A DNA stretch of 64,000 nucleotides from Bradyrhizobium erythrophlei. GTDB lineage: Bacteria; Pseudomonadota; Alphaproteobacteria; Rhizobiales; Xanthobacteraceae. The DNA lies in NCBI GenBank assembly GCA_900129675.1, contig FSRD01000001.1:2221501-2285500 (forward strand). Reading direction: 5' to 3'. Each line of letters opens with the position of its first letter. Position 1 is the stretch's first letter. The position numbers and the translations under genes are program-made. Below are positions 42,714 to 51,725 of the stretch, piece by piece. The notes beneath the pieces are model-generated. The model was not told where the DNA came from. It searched no databases and saw only the letters and a list, made by a program, of their open reading frames with translations.

Positions 42714-42895
42714 ATGAAAAAGGGCGACGTGACGTGCCCGAACTGCGGAGCCGGTTTCAGACGGCTTGACCTATCGTCAGCACCTGGGGCCAAGGGCGAA
42801 TATCATTGCCCCCTGTCTGCGACACCGCGCTGGAGCTTTTCGACGGCAGCAAGTTGGTCACCGTCTCACGATCCAGCCTTCCATCAGAGCCTTAA
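42714..42895 (+). pseudogene. zinc-ribbon small protein, frameshifted (+2)
   Basis: MKKGDVTCPNCGAGFRRLDL, then GEYHCPL, the start of a CxxC...CxLCD zinc ribbon. After that the frame departs. Removing 2 bases at about 42812-42816 (CTGTCTGCGAC to CTGTGCGAC) gives CPLCDTALELFDGSKLVTVS, ending at a TAA at 42893-42895. In the current frame it goes on to 42926. The intact family (about 60 aa) is common in Bradyrhizobium. The fourth cysteine is lost in the shifted frame. Confidence 0.65.
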
Positions 42896-43039
42896 AGGTT
42901 TAGCGGGACCGCCTGCCTTGCTCTGAAATTCAGACGGCCCCTGCCGGCCACATCAATCGTCCTGCCCCATTGGCAGTGACCATAGCCAGCCAACGAAACA
43001 CAAGCAAACCTGTTTAAAAGTCTTATGACAAAGGCCGTG

Positions 43040-43178
43040 TCGGCGGCCTCTTTCGTCCTCGGTCAACGCCATGTCGCCTGTTGGCACTTTTCGGACCTCA
43101 CGCGATGTCCGACACGAGTCCGAAGTGCGCGCCACAACGGACGTCCGTCGACCACTCCGAATTTATGGGCGCGCAGTC
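43040..43178. repeat. dispersed repeat copy downstream of the BlaR1-like gene
   Basis: Contains AACGCCATGTCGCCTGTTGG, CACTTTTCGGACCTCACGCG and ATGTCCGAC. The start codon-like frame MSPVGTFRTSRDVRH is the typical false ORF of this family, so the long + strand frame 43071-44417 is rejected. Confidence 0.55.
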
Positions 43179-45734
43179 CTACTGCGGACCCAGCGCAATT
43201 CGTCCGATGGTGCCGTCCTTGACCAGGCCAATCCGCCATTCCGCCATACCGTTGGCGAAATGGGCGATGTAGATGTCGTTGCCCATGCTCGTCACGCCCC
43301 GAAACGACATCGCGCGCAGCGCGCCAAGCCGGTTCAGAATGGCCTGGTTAAAGGGAAGCTGCTGACGCGTCTGCGCCGCCATTTCGGCGGTCATGTGATC
43401 GTAATTCGGCTCACCGCGTCCCACGGTCTCGATGTATTGCCGCAGCATCTCTTCGCTTCCGGCCAGGGGAGCCGTGCGCCGCCACGCCGGGTGCTCCGGC
43501 TGGCCGTCCACCCTGGCGGCCTCGACGGTGTGATAACGCGTTTGCTGTCCCGGCAGCACGATCTCGAGACATTTCCCGGAAGTGTCTGCGACAACCCAGG
43601 GAGCATCGACGGAGGTCAGGACCGAGGACGATATGTTCTCGCCGATGGCAGTGCCGTGGGCCGTCCGTTTTCCCTCGGCGTTCAGTTGGTACAGTTGGAT
43701 GTCCGCGCCGGTGGCGTTGTAAAACAACACGTGGACCGGCGTGGTGTCGGCCCGGGGTCTCAAATCCTGTTCATGGGAACAGGCGGCTCTTCCGCCGGGC
43801 GCATCATTGCCGTCTGCCCGGAAGGTGACATCGTCGGCCTTGCCATCTGCTCCGAGCAGCAGCCGAATCTCCGCAAAACCGTTGGCGAACTTCACGCCAT
43901 AGACGTCGTAACCACCGGGGCCGACGCCGCGAAAGAAGATCGACTCGACGGCACCGAGCGCATTGAATATGGCCTGCAGCTCGGAAACCTGGCGACGGAT
44001 TTTCGTTCCCAGCGATGCACTCATCTGGTCGTAATTCGGCGCGCCGCGCCGCAGGTCCTCGATCCCTCGCAGGATGGCTTCCTTGCTGCCGGGCAGCGGG
44101 GCCTGGTCTCTGAAGCGATCCGGGACTTCCGCAATTCGCCGGGCGTAGTCCTCTTCGATCGCTTTTGCCCTGGCAACGCCGACCCGCGGCGCGAGCCGGG
44201 CGCCGGACGACGGGTCCTGCAGCAACAATTGTGTCACCCTGGACTGGCCGTCGCGCAGGAAAATTATGAGGTCGTCATGGCCGCCGGAAAAGGCATCGGC
44301 GCCGTAGGCCCTGACCTCGACTTGCGGCCGTCCAGTCTCCCGGACCTGGAGCCGCTCACCGTCGCGGCTGACTGTGAGCACGCGGCCCGGCGCCAACTGA
44401 TACCAGCCGACATATGAATCGAGCAGCTGTGCATCGGCCTCGATACCCTGCGACGACGATTCGGCGATTCGCGCGGCGCGCATGTCGCGGCCGTTCTGGC
44501 TCACCGTCAGTTCGGACGGTTCCCGGTCACTGCTGACGGCCAGCGTGATCCGGCCGGCCGCCACTGGATAGGAATAGGTGCCATCGCCCGCCGCGGCCAG
44601 CTGGAGTTTCCGTTGCCCGCTCAACTGTCCGAACAGATCGTCGCCTTCCCTGAAAACGGTGAAGATCGAGGCCCGGCCCAATGAATAGAACGAGACGTGC
44701 TCGGGCGTGCGCACCGTCGTCGCAGCTGCTGCGCCGTCAATCGCCCGCGGCGATACCGGCGCCCTGGTGTAGGTGATGCTGCCGGCCGAAACGACAATGA
44801 CCGGCAGGACGGCCGCGGCCGTCCATATCCGTTTCCGCCAGCCCAGCTTCACAGGCGCCGTGGGTGCGGCGAGAATGCGCTCCACGCGCGCGCGTACCGT
44901 GCACGCCCTTGCCATTTCCAGCCCCACCGGGGCCGGGGGCCGCCGGACGTGCTGTACGAGATCGAGCAGAATCTCGGCGTAAGACAGCCTGTCGTCCAGA
45001 ACTTCAAGCGCCCTTGCGTCGCTGATGATTTCGGCCAGTTCGGCCAGCCGGGTCAGGTGCCACCACGCGAAAGGGCTGAACCAGAACACCGCACGATTGA
45101 GCGAGGCCAGCAACAGGACATAGAAATCGCGGTTGGCGACGTGGGCCCCCTCGTGGGCGAGCACCGCCCGGCGCTTTAGCCCATCCCAATCGCTGCATTG
45201 GGGCGGCAGCAGGATGGTCGATCCGAACGTGACCGGACCGGCGATCACGCTGCTGACGCGCACGCTCCAGTCCGCGGTCCAGGGTTCGCGCATCGGCTTT
45301 GCGGCGCGCACCAGGCGCCAGGTCAAATAGAATCCGACCGCCAATCTCAGCAGCAGCAGGCCGGCAACAAATGCGTAGATCGCAGTCGCGACGGCCAGCC
45401 AATCGACCACCGCGTGGCCGGCGCCGACGCTAGCGACGGGCGTGCCGGGATCCGGCGGCAGCGACGAGGGCAGGGGCTCCGTCAAAGGACCCGGCAACGG
45501 ATTGCTGGCGGGCCACAGGCTCTCCGGCGCCGGCACCGGCAAAGCGTCCAGCGTGACGCTCACGGTGGTCCAGTGCATCAGCAGCGGCATCGACAGCGAC
45601 GCCACCAGCACCATGACCCAGGATGTCATATGCACGTGCGGATTGCGCACGCGAAGGAGATTCAAACCGATCCACACGACGCTTCCGAGAATGAGGCAGC
45701 GAAGCGCCGACTCTGCCAGAATCGCCAGCATCAT
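43179..45734 (-). CDS. M56 (BlaR1-type) membrane metallopeptidase with VHL-beta-like and repeated sensor domains
   Basis: 851 aa (ATG 45734; a longer upstream frame overlaps BlaI). N-terminal membrane helices (SALRCLILGSVVWIGLNLLR; later AIYAFVAGLLLLRLAVGFYL) and the zinc site H194EGAH in RAVLAHEGAHVANRDFYVLL place it in the M56 family, which is proteolytically active on a signal and cleaves its BlaI-like partner. The extracytoplasmic part is unusual: a DUF3471-like module (about 440-510), one ~95-aa repeat (about 548-645; PNYDQM...RGVGPGGYDVYGVKFANG), a VHL-beta-like domain (about 663-728) and a second repeat (about 758-851; PNYDHM...RGVTSMGNDIYIAHFANG). No penicillin-binding domain is seen. 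The ATG overlaps the BlaI stop. Confidence 0.85.
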   Translation of the reverse strand: MMLAILAESALRCLILGSVVWIGLNLLRVRNPHVHMTSWVMVLVASLSMPLLMHWTTVSVTLDALPVPAPESLWPASNPLPGPLTEPLPSSLPPDPGTPVASVGAGHAVVDWLAVATAIYAFVAGLLLLRLAVGFYLTWRLVRAAKPMREPWTADWSVRVSSVIAGPVTFGSTILLPPQCSDWDGLKRRAVLAHEGAHVANRDFYVLLLASLNRAVFWFSPFAWWHLTRLAELAEIISDARALEVLDDRLSYAEILLDLVQHVRRPPAPVGLEMARACTVRARVERILAAPTAPVKLGWRKRIWTAAAVLPVIVVSAGSITYTRAPVSPRAIDGAAAATTVRTPEHVSFYSLGRASIFTVFREGDDLFGQLSGQRKLQLAAAGDGTYSYPVAAGRITLAVSSDREPSELTVSQNGRDMRAARIAESSSQGIEADAQLLDSYVGWYQLAPGRVLTVSRDGERLQVRETGRPQVEVRAYGADAFSGGHDDLIIFLRDGQSRVTQLLLQDPSSGARLAPRVGVARAKAIEEDYARRIAEVPDRFRDQAPLPGSKEAILRGIEDLRRGAPNYDQMSASLGTKIRRQVSELQAIFNALGAVESIFFRGVGPGGYDVYGVKFANGFAEIRLLLGADGKADDVTFRADGNDAPGGRAACSHEQDLRPRADTTPVHVLFYNATGADIQLYQLNAEGKRTAHGTAIGENISSSVLTSVDAPWVVADTSGKCLEIVLPGQQTRYHTVEAARVDGQPEHPAWRRTAPLAGSEEMLRQYIETVGRGEPNYDHMTAEMAAQTRQQLPFNQAILNRLGALRAMSFRGVTSMGNDIYIAHFANGMAEWRIGLVKDGTIGRIALGPQ

Positions 45735-46129
45735 TTCTTCCCTCCCTTCGTCGCCGCCCTCTCTTTGGCCTTCGCAACCTGGTCGGCCAACTGGCGCAAT
45801 TGCCGCTGGTCGAGCATGGCGGTATCCACCATGCCGACCAGAACCTCTTCGACGGAGCCGTTGCAGAACCAGTCGACGATGCGCTGGACCGCCTTGGCCG
45901 CCACCCGTCCGCGCGGCTCCGCCGCGTGGTAGACATAGGTTCGCCCATCCACCGTGTGCGTGGTGTAGCCCTTGTCTTCGAGCCGCCGCAGTACGGTGCG
46001 AACGGTCGATTCCTTGAGCCGGCGCGAGAGCCGTTCGCGCACGGCCTCGGCCGTTACGGGCGCGTTGGCCCAAACCAGTTGCATTACCTCGCGCTCGAGG
46101 TCACCCAGTTCGGGCAGGCTGTCGTCCAT
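45731..46129 (-). CDS. blaI: BlaI/MecI-family repressor
   Basis: 132 aa. The winged helix starts LPELGDLEREVMQLVWANAP, then VTAEAVRERLSRRLKESTVR, TVLRRLEDKGYTTHTVDGRT, the typical BlaI DNA-binding half. The dimerisation region (SVEEVLVGMVDTAMLDQRQL) follows. In known systems the M56 peptidase cleaves this repressor in response to a cell-wall signal. Its TGA (45733-45731) overlaps the peptidase ATG. No beta-lactamase is visible nearby, so its targets are probably itself or other genes. Confidence 0.93.
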   Translation of the reverse strand: MDDSLPELGDLEREVMQLVWANAPVTAEAVRERLSRRLKESTVRTVLRRLEDKGYTTHTVDGRTYVYHAAEPRGRVAAKAVQRIVDWFCNGSVEEVLVGMVDTAMLDQRQLRQLADQVAKAKERAATKGGKK

Positions 46130-46230
46130 GTTGCCACCTTGCGATCTCAGGCCGTTGGAATGCTACAGAGCGTCGCACACGTTGCCGTTTTCGGCAACGG
46201 ATCAGTGGGTGGGGTGATCGGTTTGGTAGT

Positions 46231-46330
46231 TGGTCAGCGCGCAATGACGGCACCCAGTCGATCGAGATCCCGGGTTCGCTTCGCGCCCTCAGATGCGCCA
46301 TTGCGCATCGGAGATGACGCGCTTCGCGCG
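46231..46330. repeat. palindromic repeats downstream of the M48 gene
   Basis: GATGCGCCATTGCGCATC and GACGCGCTTCGCGCGTC inverted repeats lie in the 46137-46330 gap between the BlaI promoter region and the stop of the M48 peptidase. They probably act as transcript-end hairpins. Confidence 0.5.
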
Positions 46331-47827
46331 TCAATCCACCACGATCTTGACGCGGTCGCGCGGCTTGACCTGGGCGTGGGTGTCGAGGCCGTTCAGGACG
46401 CGAAAGCGTTCCGCCGGGTGATCGACGCCGGCCATACGGTGCGACAGCGATTCCACGGTGTCGCCGGGCTGCACGGTGATGACCTTGATGCGCAGCGGGC
46501 GCGCGGCCTGGATTTCGTCGAGCGTCAGGCGGCGGAACGAATTCACGGTCTCGCGCGCGTTGCGCTCGCTCTCGGTGGTCTTCTGCTTGGCGGCGAAGAT
46601 GAACCGGTAGACGTCGCTGCCGAAGCGCAGCGCATAGACCTTGAACTGCCAGGCGTCGCCATGCGCGGTGACGGAGGCCGCCGCGAACCCGTTGATGGTG
46701 AGATCTTCCGTCGACGTCTTGTCGACGCCTTCCATCCAGCCCGAGTTGAGATAATCGCCGAGCGTCTGTTCCGCCGGCACCCGCACCACGTCGAAGCGCA
46801 TCGCCTGGGTGCCGCCCTCGCGCACGCCGATCACGGCCTGCGCGGTGTTGTCCAGTGTGAACGTATCGGGCGCTGCGAAGGTGAAGCCGAGTTTTGGATG
46901 CAGGAAGCGCCGGCCGCGAACAAAGCCTTCGCTGGGATCTTCGCCATAGACGATGTTGTCGATCGCCGCGAGATAAGTCTCGCGGTCGCGCTCGCCGCCT
47001 TCCGGCGAAGTGTATTGCCGGGCGTTGGCTTGCGCGTTCGCCACCCGCTCCGGCGTTGCCGGATGCGAGGACAGGAAGTCCTGCGTCCGCGGATCGAGCG
47101 AGGTCTTGCCGGCCTTCAGCGCGGCGTTGCGCTCCATCGAGGTCAGGAAGCGCGAGGCGCCATAGGGATCGAAATGCGCGCGAGCCGAAATGCCGACGCC
47201 GATGCCGTCGGCCTCGAATTCCTGCTGCCGCGAGAAGCTCGCCATCGTCAGCTTGGTTTTCGCCAAGGCCAGCGCGGTCAGATCCGGATCGTTGCTCATG
47301 TCGGTGACGACGCGGGTCACCACCGCGGCCTGCCGCGCCTGGTCTTCGCGGATCGAGGCGTGCTTGGCCAGCACATGCGCCATCTCGTGGCTCAGCACCG
47401 ACGACAATTCGGAGGTATCGCTGGCCAGCGCGATCAGGCCACGCGTCACGTAAAGCTGGCCGGTCGGCAGCGCGAACGCGTTGACCGCACCGGAATTGAG
47501 GATCGTCACCTTGTAGGCCTGGTCGGGACGATCGGAGGCGGCGACCAGCCGCTCGACCGTCTTGGTGATCAAGGCTTCCAGCTTCGGATCGTCATAGGCG
47601 CCGCCATAGGAGGTGAGGATGCGTTCGTGCTCGCGCTCGCTCGCGGGCGTTTGCGCCACCGCGCGGTTCGTCGGCTTCGCCGGCGACGTCGAGGGAGGCG
47701 AGGCGGCGGTCTGGAACCGGCCCATGTCGCCGCAGGCCGACAGGGCAACAGCCAGGCACAGCAAGGACGCCGCAGCCAAAAGGCGGCGGCCTGTGCTCTG
47801 TTTGGGCCGTCCAGCACGCTCAGTCAC
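46331..47827 (-). CDS. M48 family peptidase lipoprotein with C-terminal LysM-like domain
   Basis: 498 aa. Signal peptide with lipobox (LCLAVALSAC) so a lipoprotein of the cell envelope. The zinc site HEMAH (about 147-151) is followed by EFEADGIG, the third ligand. The architecture matches BepA/YfgC-like quality-control peptidases. A ~60-aa LysM-like tail at the end (TVQPGDTVESLSHRMAG...GLDTHAQVKPRDRVKIVVD) would anchor it to peptidoglycan. It is separate from the BlaI operon by repeats. Confidence 0.9.
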   Translation of the reverse strand: MTERAGRPKQSTGRRLLAAASLLCLAVALSACGDMGRFQTAASPPSTSPAKPTNRAVAQTPASEREHERILTSYGGAYDDPKLEALITKTVERLVAASDRPDQAYKVTILNSGAVNAFALPTGQLYVTRGLIALASDTSELSSVLSHEMAHVLAKHASIREDQARQAAVVTRVVTDMSNDPDLTALALAKTKLTMASFSRQQEFEADGIGVGISARAHFDPYGASRFLTSMERNAALKAGKTSLDPRTQDFLSSHPATPERVANAQANARQYTSPEGGERDRETYLAAIDNIVYGEDPSEGFVRGRRFLHPKLGFTFAAPDTFTLDNTAQAVIGVREGGTQAMRFDVVRVPAEQTLGDYLNSGWMEGVDKTSTEDLTINGFAAASVTAHGDAWQFKVYALRFGSDVYRFIFAAKQKTTESERNARETVNSFRRLTLDEIQAARPLRIKVITVQPGDTVESLSHRMAGVDHPAERFRVLNGLDTHAQVKPRDRVKIVVD

Positions 47828-47850
47828 GTCAGCTACTCGTAATATTTGTT

Positions 47851-48648
47851 CTAATTCCCGCCGAGCATTTCGATCTGCCCCACCCGGAGCGCCTCGATTC
47901 GCGGCCCACCCCGCGCTTCGACAAAGCCGCGGACACGAATCCGCTTATTTTCGAGGGACTTAGGCGCAAGCCCGGCCGCCTCGAACGCCGGCATCATGCG
48001 CCTTGAAATAGTCACGGCAAAGTCCCGTGTCCAGTTCCGGCCGAAATTCAGGTAGGTCGTTGCCCCTGCCTGACGTACGGACAGAACCTTGCCCTCGACC
48101 ACCGTAAAGCGCCCAATCCCGGCCAAAATATCGCCCGAACTTTCGGCGTTTTTTATGGCCGTGGGATCGGCCCAGGTTCCCTTTTTGGCTCCGCGCGCCT
48201 CGGCTTCGGCCGCCACCAGCGCGGAAGCGCAGTCCTTGTCGGTCACATCGGCCGCCACCAGTGCCTCGCCGCGGCTCAAAAGCTCACTCTGAACCGGAGT
48301 CTCGGAACCCGCGAGAAACACGAAGGCCGGCTGGCGGCCGTAACGGTCCGGCGTGTCGTCTGCACCGCGCAGGGTGACGTCGCGTCCCATCAGGATCGCC
48401 GACAGCGCCGCCGCGCCCTTTGCCCTGTCCGGGTTGGCCGGCTCGATGGCGGCGAGGCGGATTTCGCGGCCATCCTCGAGGCGAAAGGTGCGCGCGTCGA
48501 CAACAGCCACGACGCGGCCCTCGCCTTGCGGTTCGAAGGCGCAGCCTCCGGCATATGCGCTAGAGCTTACGAATGCGATGCTGCAGAACGCGATTGTCGC
48601 GCAGCATGCGATCGCAAATCCTGTTCTTGCCGACGTCACCATCGACAC
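47851..48648 (-). CDS. thermonuclease-family (SNase-fold) exported protein
   Basis: 265 aa with a signal peptide (IACCATIAFCSIAFVSSSAYA). The SNase-like core has VVAVVDARTFRLEDGREIRL, AAIEPANPDRAKGAAA, LRGADDTPDRYGRQPAFVFL and an ADVTDKDCASALVAAEAEA helix. The C-terminal OB-like part (VVEGKVLSVRQAGATTYLNF, RIRVRGFVEARGGPRIEALR) is typical of the Rhizobiales group. Catalytic residues of staphylococcal nuclease appear only partly conserved, so activity is uncertain. Divergent from the ABC substrate-binding protein gene. Confidence 0.82.
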   Translation of the reverse strand: MSMVTSARTGFAIACCATIAFCSIAFVSSSAYAGGCAFEPQGEGRVVAVVDARTFRLEDGREIRLAAIEPANPDRAKGAAALSAILMGRDVTLRGADDTPDRYGRQPAFVFLAGSETPVQSELLSRGEALVAADVTDKDCASALVAAEAEARGAKKGTWADPTAIKNAESSGDILAGIGRFTVVEGKVLSVRQAGATTYLNFGRNWTRDFAVTISRRMMPAFEAAGLAPKSLENKRIRVRGFVEARGGPRIEALRVGQIEMLGGN

Positions 48649-48793
48649 ATCTTCGCATACTCAAATCATTCCGCTTAGCGGAAAAACGCATGGTCGGCCG
48701 CATCCGCTCGCGCCTTGCCGCTCCGCATGCCATGCGGCATGATCGCGCCAACAGAAGTTGAAGTCGCAGGCAATGCGGCACAGGGAGGCCTCC

Positions 48794-49999
48794 ATGAAGC
48801 GAATTCTCACCGGCGTTTTCGCCTGCGCGCTGGCGATGTCGGCGACATCGGCGCTGGCGCAAGCAAAGCCTCCGCTCAAGCTCGGCGGCATCCTCGATAT
48901 GTCGAGTCTTTATGCCGATATCACCGGCGCCGGCAGCGAGACCGCGGCGAAGATGGCGGCGGAGGATTTCGGCGGCGAGGTGCTGGGCCGCAAGATCGAG
49001 ATCATTGCAGCCGACCATCTCAACAAGGCTGACCTTGCCGCCAACATCGCGCGCGACATGATCGACAACCAGGGCGTCGAGATGATCTGGGACGTCGCGG
49101 CGTCCGCGACCGCGCTGGCCGCCGGCGAGATCGCGAAAGCGCGGGGCAAGATCGTGATCTTCAACGGACCGGGCTCGATCCGGCTCTCCAACGAAGCCTG
49201 CGGTCCCTATACCGTGCATTATGTGTTCGACACTTTTGCGCAGGCCAATGTGACCGGGCTTGCCGCGGTCAAATCCGGCCTCGACAGCTGGTTCTTCCTC
49301 ACCGCGGATTACGCGTTCGGCCAGGACCTGGAAAAGGACACCGCCAATGTGGTGGTGAAGACCGGCGGCAAGGTGCTGGGCAACGTCCGCCATCCGCTCA
49401 ACACCTCGGATTTCTCGTCGTTCCTGCTGCAGGCGCAGGCGTCGAAAGCCAAGGTGATCGGGCTCGCCAATGCCGGCGGCGACACCGTCAACGCGATCAA
49501 GCAGGCCGCCGAATTCGGCATCATGAAGGGCGGACAGAAAGTTTCGCCGCTGCTCGCCTTCGTCACCGATATCGACTCGATCGGGCTCGAGACCGCGCAG
49601 GGCCTGTTGCTCGCCGAAGCCTTCTATTGGGACCTCAATGACGACACCCGCGCATTCTCAAAGCGCTTCATGGCGCGTATGAAACGGGTGCCGACCTCGG
49701 CGCAGGCCGGCGTGTATTCCTCGGTGACGCATTATCTGCAGGCGGTGAAAGCCGCCGGCACCACCGACTCCGCCGCGGTCATGAAGGTCATGAAGGAGAC
49801 GCCGATCAACGACATGTTCGCCAAGCAGGGGCGGATTCGCGACGATGGCCGCATGGTCCACGACATGTACCTGTTCGAGGTCAAGAAGCCGTCGGAATCA
49901 AAAGGCCGCTGGGACGACTACAAGCTGCTGGCTACCGTTCCCGGCAACGAGGCGTTCCAGCCGCTGGAAGCCTCGCGCTGCCCGCTGGTGAAGAAATAG
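48794..49999 (+). CDS. ABC transporter substrate-binding protein (Leu/Ile/Val type)
   Basis: 401 aa. Signal peptide MKRILTGVFACALAMSATSA with ALAQA cleavage. Periplasmic binding fold type I: LKLGGILDMSSLYADITGAG, DVAASATALAAGEIAKARGK, VVVKTGGKVLGNVRHPLNTS and DFSSFLLQAQASKAKVIGLA. These proteins bring branched or aromatic acids to LivHMGF-type permeases. No permease or ATPase genes are beside it, so they lie elsewhere; it starts the CoA-thioester catabolic cluster and probably supplies its substrate. GGGAGG precedes ATG 48794. Confidence 0.9.
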   Translation: MKRILTGVFACALAMSATSALAQAKPPLKLGGILDMSSLYADITGAGSETAAKMAAEDFGGEVLGRKIEIIAADHLNKADLAANIARDMIDNQGVEMIWDVAASATALAAGEIAKARGKIVIFNGPGSIRLSNEACGPYTVHYVFDTFAQANVTGLAAVKSGLDSWFFLTADYAFGQDLEKDTANVVVKTGGKVLGNVRHPLNTSDFSSFLLQAQASKAKVIGLANAGGDTVNAIKQAAEFGIMKGGQKVSPLLAFVTDIDSIGLETAQGLLLAEAFYWDLNDDTRAFSKRFMARMKRVPTSAQAGVYSSVTHYLQAVKAAGTTDSAAVMKVMKETPINDMFAKQGRIRDDGRMVHDMYLFEVKKPSESKGRWDDYKLLATVPGNEAFQPLEASRCPLVKK

Positions 50000-50002
50000 A
50001 AT

Positions 50003-50088
50003 CGTCATTGCGAGGAGCGCAGCGACGAAGCAATCCATCGCGCCACCCGAAGGAAGAATGGATTGCTTCGCTTCGCTCGCAATGACGC
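50003..50088. repeat. palindromic repeat (CGTCATTGCGAG type)
   Basis: The arms CGTCATTGCGAGGAGCG...GAAGCAATCCAT and ATGGATTGCTTCGC...CGCAATGACG. Same family as 2944-3026 and 51726-51846. It lies between the substrate-binding protein and the crotonase. Confidence 0.85.
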
Positions 50089-50137
50089 TGAGAAACTTGA
50101 AACCGATTCCAACCAATAACAACGAAAGCGAAAACGC

Positions 50138-50932
50138 ATGAGCGCGAACGAAATGGTCCTCCAGAACCTGGACAAAGGCCTCCTCACCATCACCATGAAC
50201 CGTCCCGACCGGCGCAACGCGCTCAATCCGGAGATGACGCGCGGGCTGGTCGAGGCGGCGCGGCGCGCGGCGGAGGATCACGAGGTGCGCGCGGTGTTGC
50301 TCAAGGGCGCCGGCGGCACCTTCTGCGTCGGCGGCGACGTGAAGTCGATGGCGGAGGGGCGGGCGCCGCTGCCGTTCGAAGCCAAGATGGCCAATCTCCG
50401 CCGCGGCATGGAGGTCTCGCGCATCCTGCACCAGATGCCGAAGCCCGTGGTGGCACAGGTCGATGGCGCCGCGGCCGGCGCCGGTCTTTCGATCGCGCTG
50501 TCCTGCGATCTGCGCGTCGCCAGCGCCTCCTGCAAGATCACCACCGCCTTCGCCAAGGTCGGGCTGTCAGGCGATTACGGCGGCACCTATTTCCTCACCC
50601 AATTGCTCGGCAGCGCCAAGGCGCGCGAGCTCTATCTGACCTCGCCGGTGCTGAGCGCGCAGGAAGCCTATCATCTCGGCATGGTGACGAAAGTCGTTCC
50701 GGACGCGGAAGTCGAAGAGGCCGCGCTTGACCTGGCGATGTCGCTGGCGCAGGGCCCCTCGGTGACGCTAGGCTACATCAAGCGCAACATCAACAATGCC
50801 GAAACCATGTCGCTGGAAGCCTGCTTCGATGCCGAGGCGATCCATCACTCGCGTTCCGGCGAGACCGACGACCACAAGGAAGCCGCAAAAGCGTTCGTCG
50901 AAAAGCGCAAGCCCGCGTTCTTGGGCCATTGA
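50138..50932 (+). CDS. enoyl-CoA hydratase/isomerase (crotonase), isomerase-like residues
   Basis: 264 aa crotonase acting on CoA thioesters. Oxyanion-hole blocks GGTFCVGGDVKSM and GAAAGAGLSIALSCDLRV are present. In canonical hydratases two glutamates act (in GGGCE and QPE); here they align with Ser and Phe. An Asp in GDYGGTYFL sits where PaaG-type epoxyphenylacetyl-CoA isomerases have their acid, so an isomerase-like reaction is more likely (inference from motif alignment by eye). The VOC gene follows after 1 base, so they form an operon. Confidence 0.88.
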   Translation: MSANEMVLQNLDKGLLTITMNRPDRRNALNPEMTRGLVEAARRAAEDHEVRAVLLKGAGGTFCVGGDVKSMAEGRAPLPFEAKMANLRRGMEVSRILHQMPKPVVAQVDGAAAGAGLSIALSCDLRVASASCKITTAFAKVGLSGDYGGTYFLTQLLGSAKARELYLTSPVLSAQEAYHLGMVTKVVPDAEVEEAALDLAMSLAQGPSVTLGYIKRNINNAETMSLEACFDAEAIHHSRSGETDDHKEAAKAFVEKRKPAFLGH

Positions 50933-50933
50933 A

Positions 50934-51716
50934 ATGGCCGAGGTCAATGAAATGGCCGGCTATATGAGGCTGCGGCAGATCTGCCTGGTGGCGCCGCAGC
51001 TCGAGCCGGTGATCTCGGATATCGCCGGGATCATGGGGCTCAACGTCTGCTACCGCGACGGCAACGTCGCCAAATACGGCCTCGAGAATGCGCTGCTGCC
51101 GGTCGACACCATTTTGCTGGAAGTGGTGGCGCCGTTCCAGCCCGGCACCGCGGCGGGACGCTTCATCGAGAAGACCGGCGGCCGCGGCGGCTACATGGCG
51201 ATCTTCTGCTGCGACGATCCCGACGAACGCGGCAAGCACGCCAATGCGATGGGCGTGCGCACCGCGAACGTGATCACGCACGCGCCCTATCACGGCGTGC
51301 AATTGCATCCGCGGGATTGCCGCGCCGCCTTCATCGAGTTCAACCACACCGCCGGCAGCGACGATGTTCTGGGGCCCTATCCGCCGGCCGGGCCCGACTG
51401 GCAGAAATCGATCCGCAAGGACGTGACGCAGGCGCTGACCGGCGTCGAGATGCAGAGTCCCGATCCCCAAGGATTGGCCGAGCATTGGGGCAAGATCATC
51501 GGCGTTGCCGCAAGCAAGAACGCGCGCGGCGAGCCCGAGTTGAAATTGCCCAATTGCAGTTTTCGTTTTGTGAAGGGCGCGACCGATCTGATGAGTGGGC
51601 TGACGTTTGGGGTCGCCGATATCGCCAAGGTGCGCGATGCCGCCAAGGCCAGAGGTTGCGCGGTGTCGGGCGACGGATTTGAGCTTTGCGGCGTGATGTT
51701 TCGGCTCGTGGGGTAA
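50934..51716 (+). CDS. VOC family (glyoxalase-like) protein
   Basis: 260 aa with two glyoxalase/VOC half-folds: LRQICLVAPQLEPVISDIAG, EVVAPFQPGTAAGRFIEKTG and a second TGVEMQSPDPQGLAEHWGKI. The first part has the pattern of the Glyoxalase_3 family, seen in catabolic operons with unknown role. The expected metal ligands are only partly visible (HAPYHGV). ATG 50934 lies 1 base after the crotonase stop, so they are coupled. Confidence 0.75.
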   Translation: MAEVNEMAGYMRLRQICLVAPQLEPVISDIAGIMGLNVCYRDGNVAKYGLENALLPVDTILLEVVAPFQPGTAAGRFIEKTGGRGGYMAIFCCDDPDERGKHANAMGVRTANVITHAPYHGVQLHPRDCRAAFIEFNHTAGSDDVLGPYPPAGPDWQKSIRKDVTQALTGVEMQSPDPQGLAEHWGKIIGVAASKNARGEPELKLPNCSFRFVKGATDLMSGLTFGVADIAKVRDAAKARGCAVSGDGFELCGVMFRLVG

Positions 51717-51725
51717 GCCGTTTTT

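Noticed and set aside
43071..44417. 448-codon open frame on the + strand
   Set aside because: It lies antisense to the M56 gene, starts in a dispersed repeat (typical false MSPVGT frame) and has no domain.
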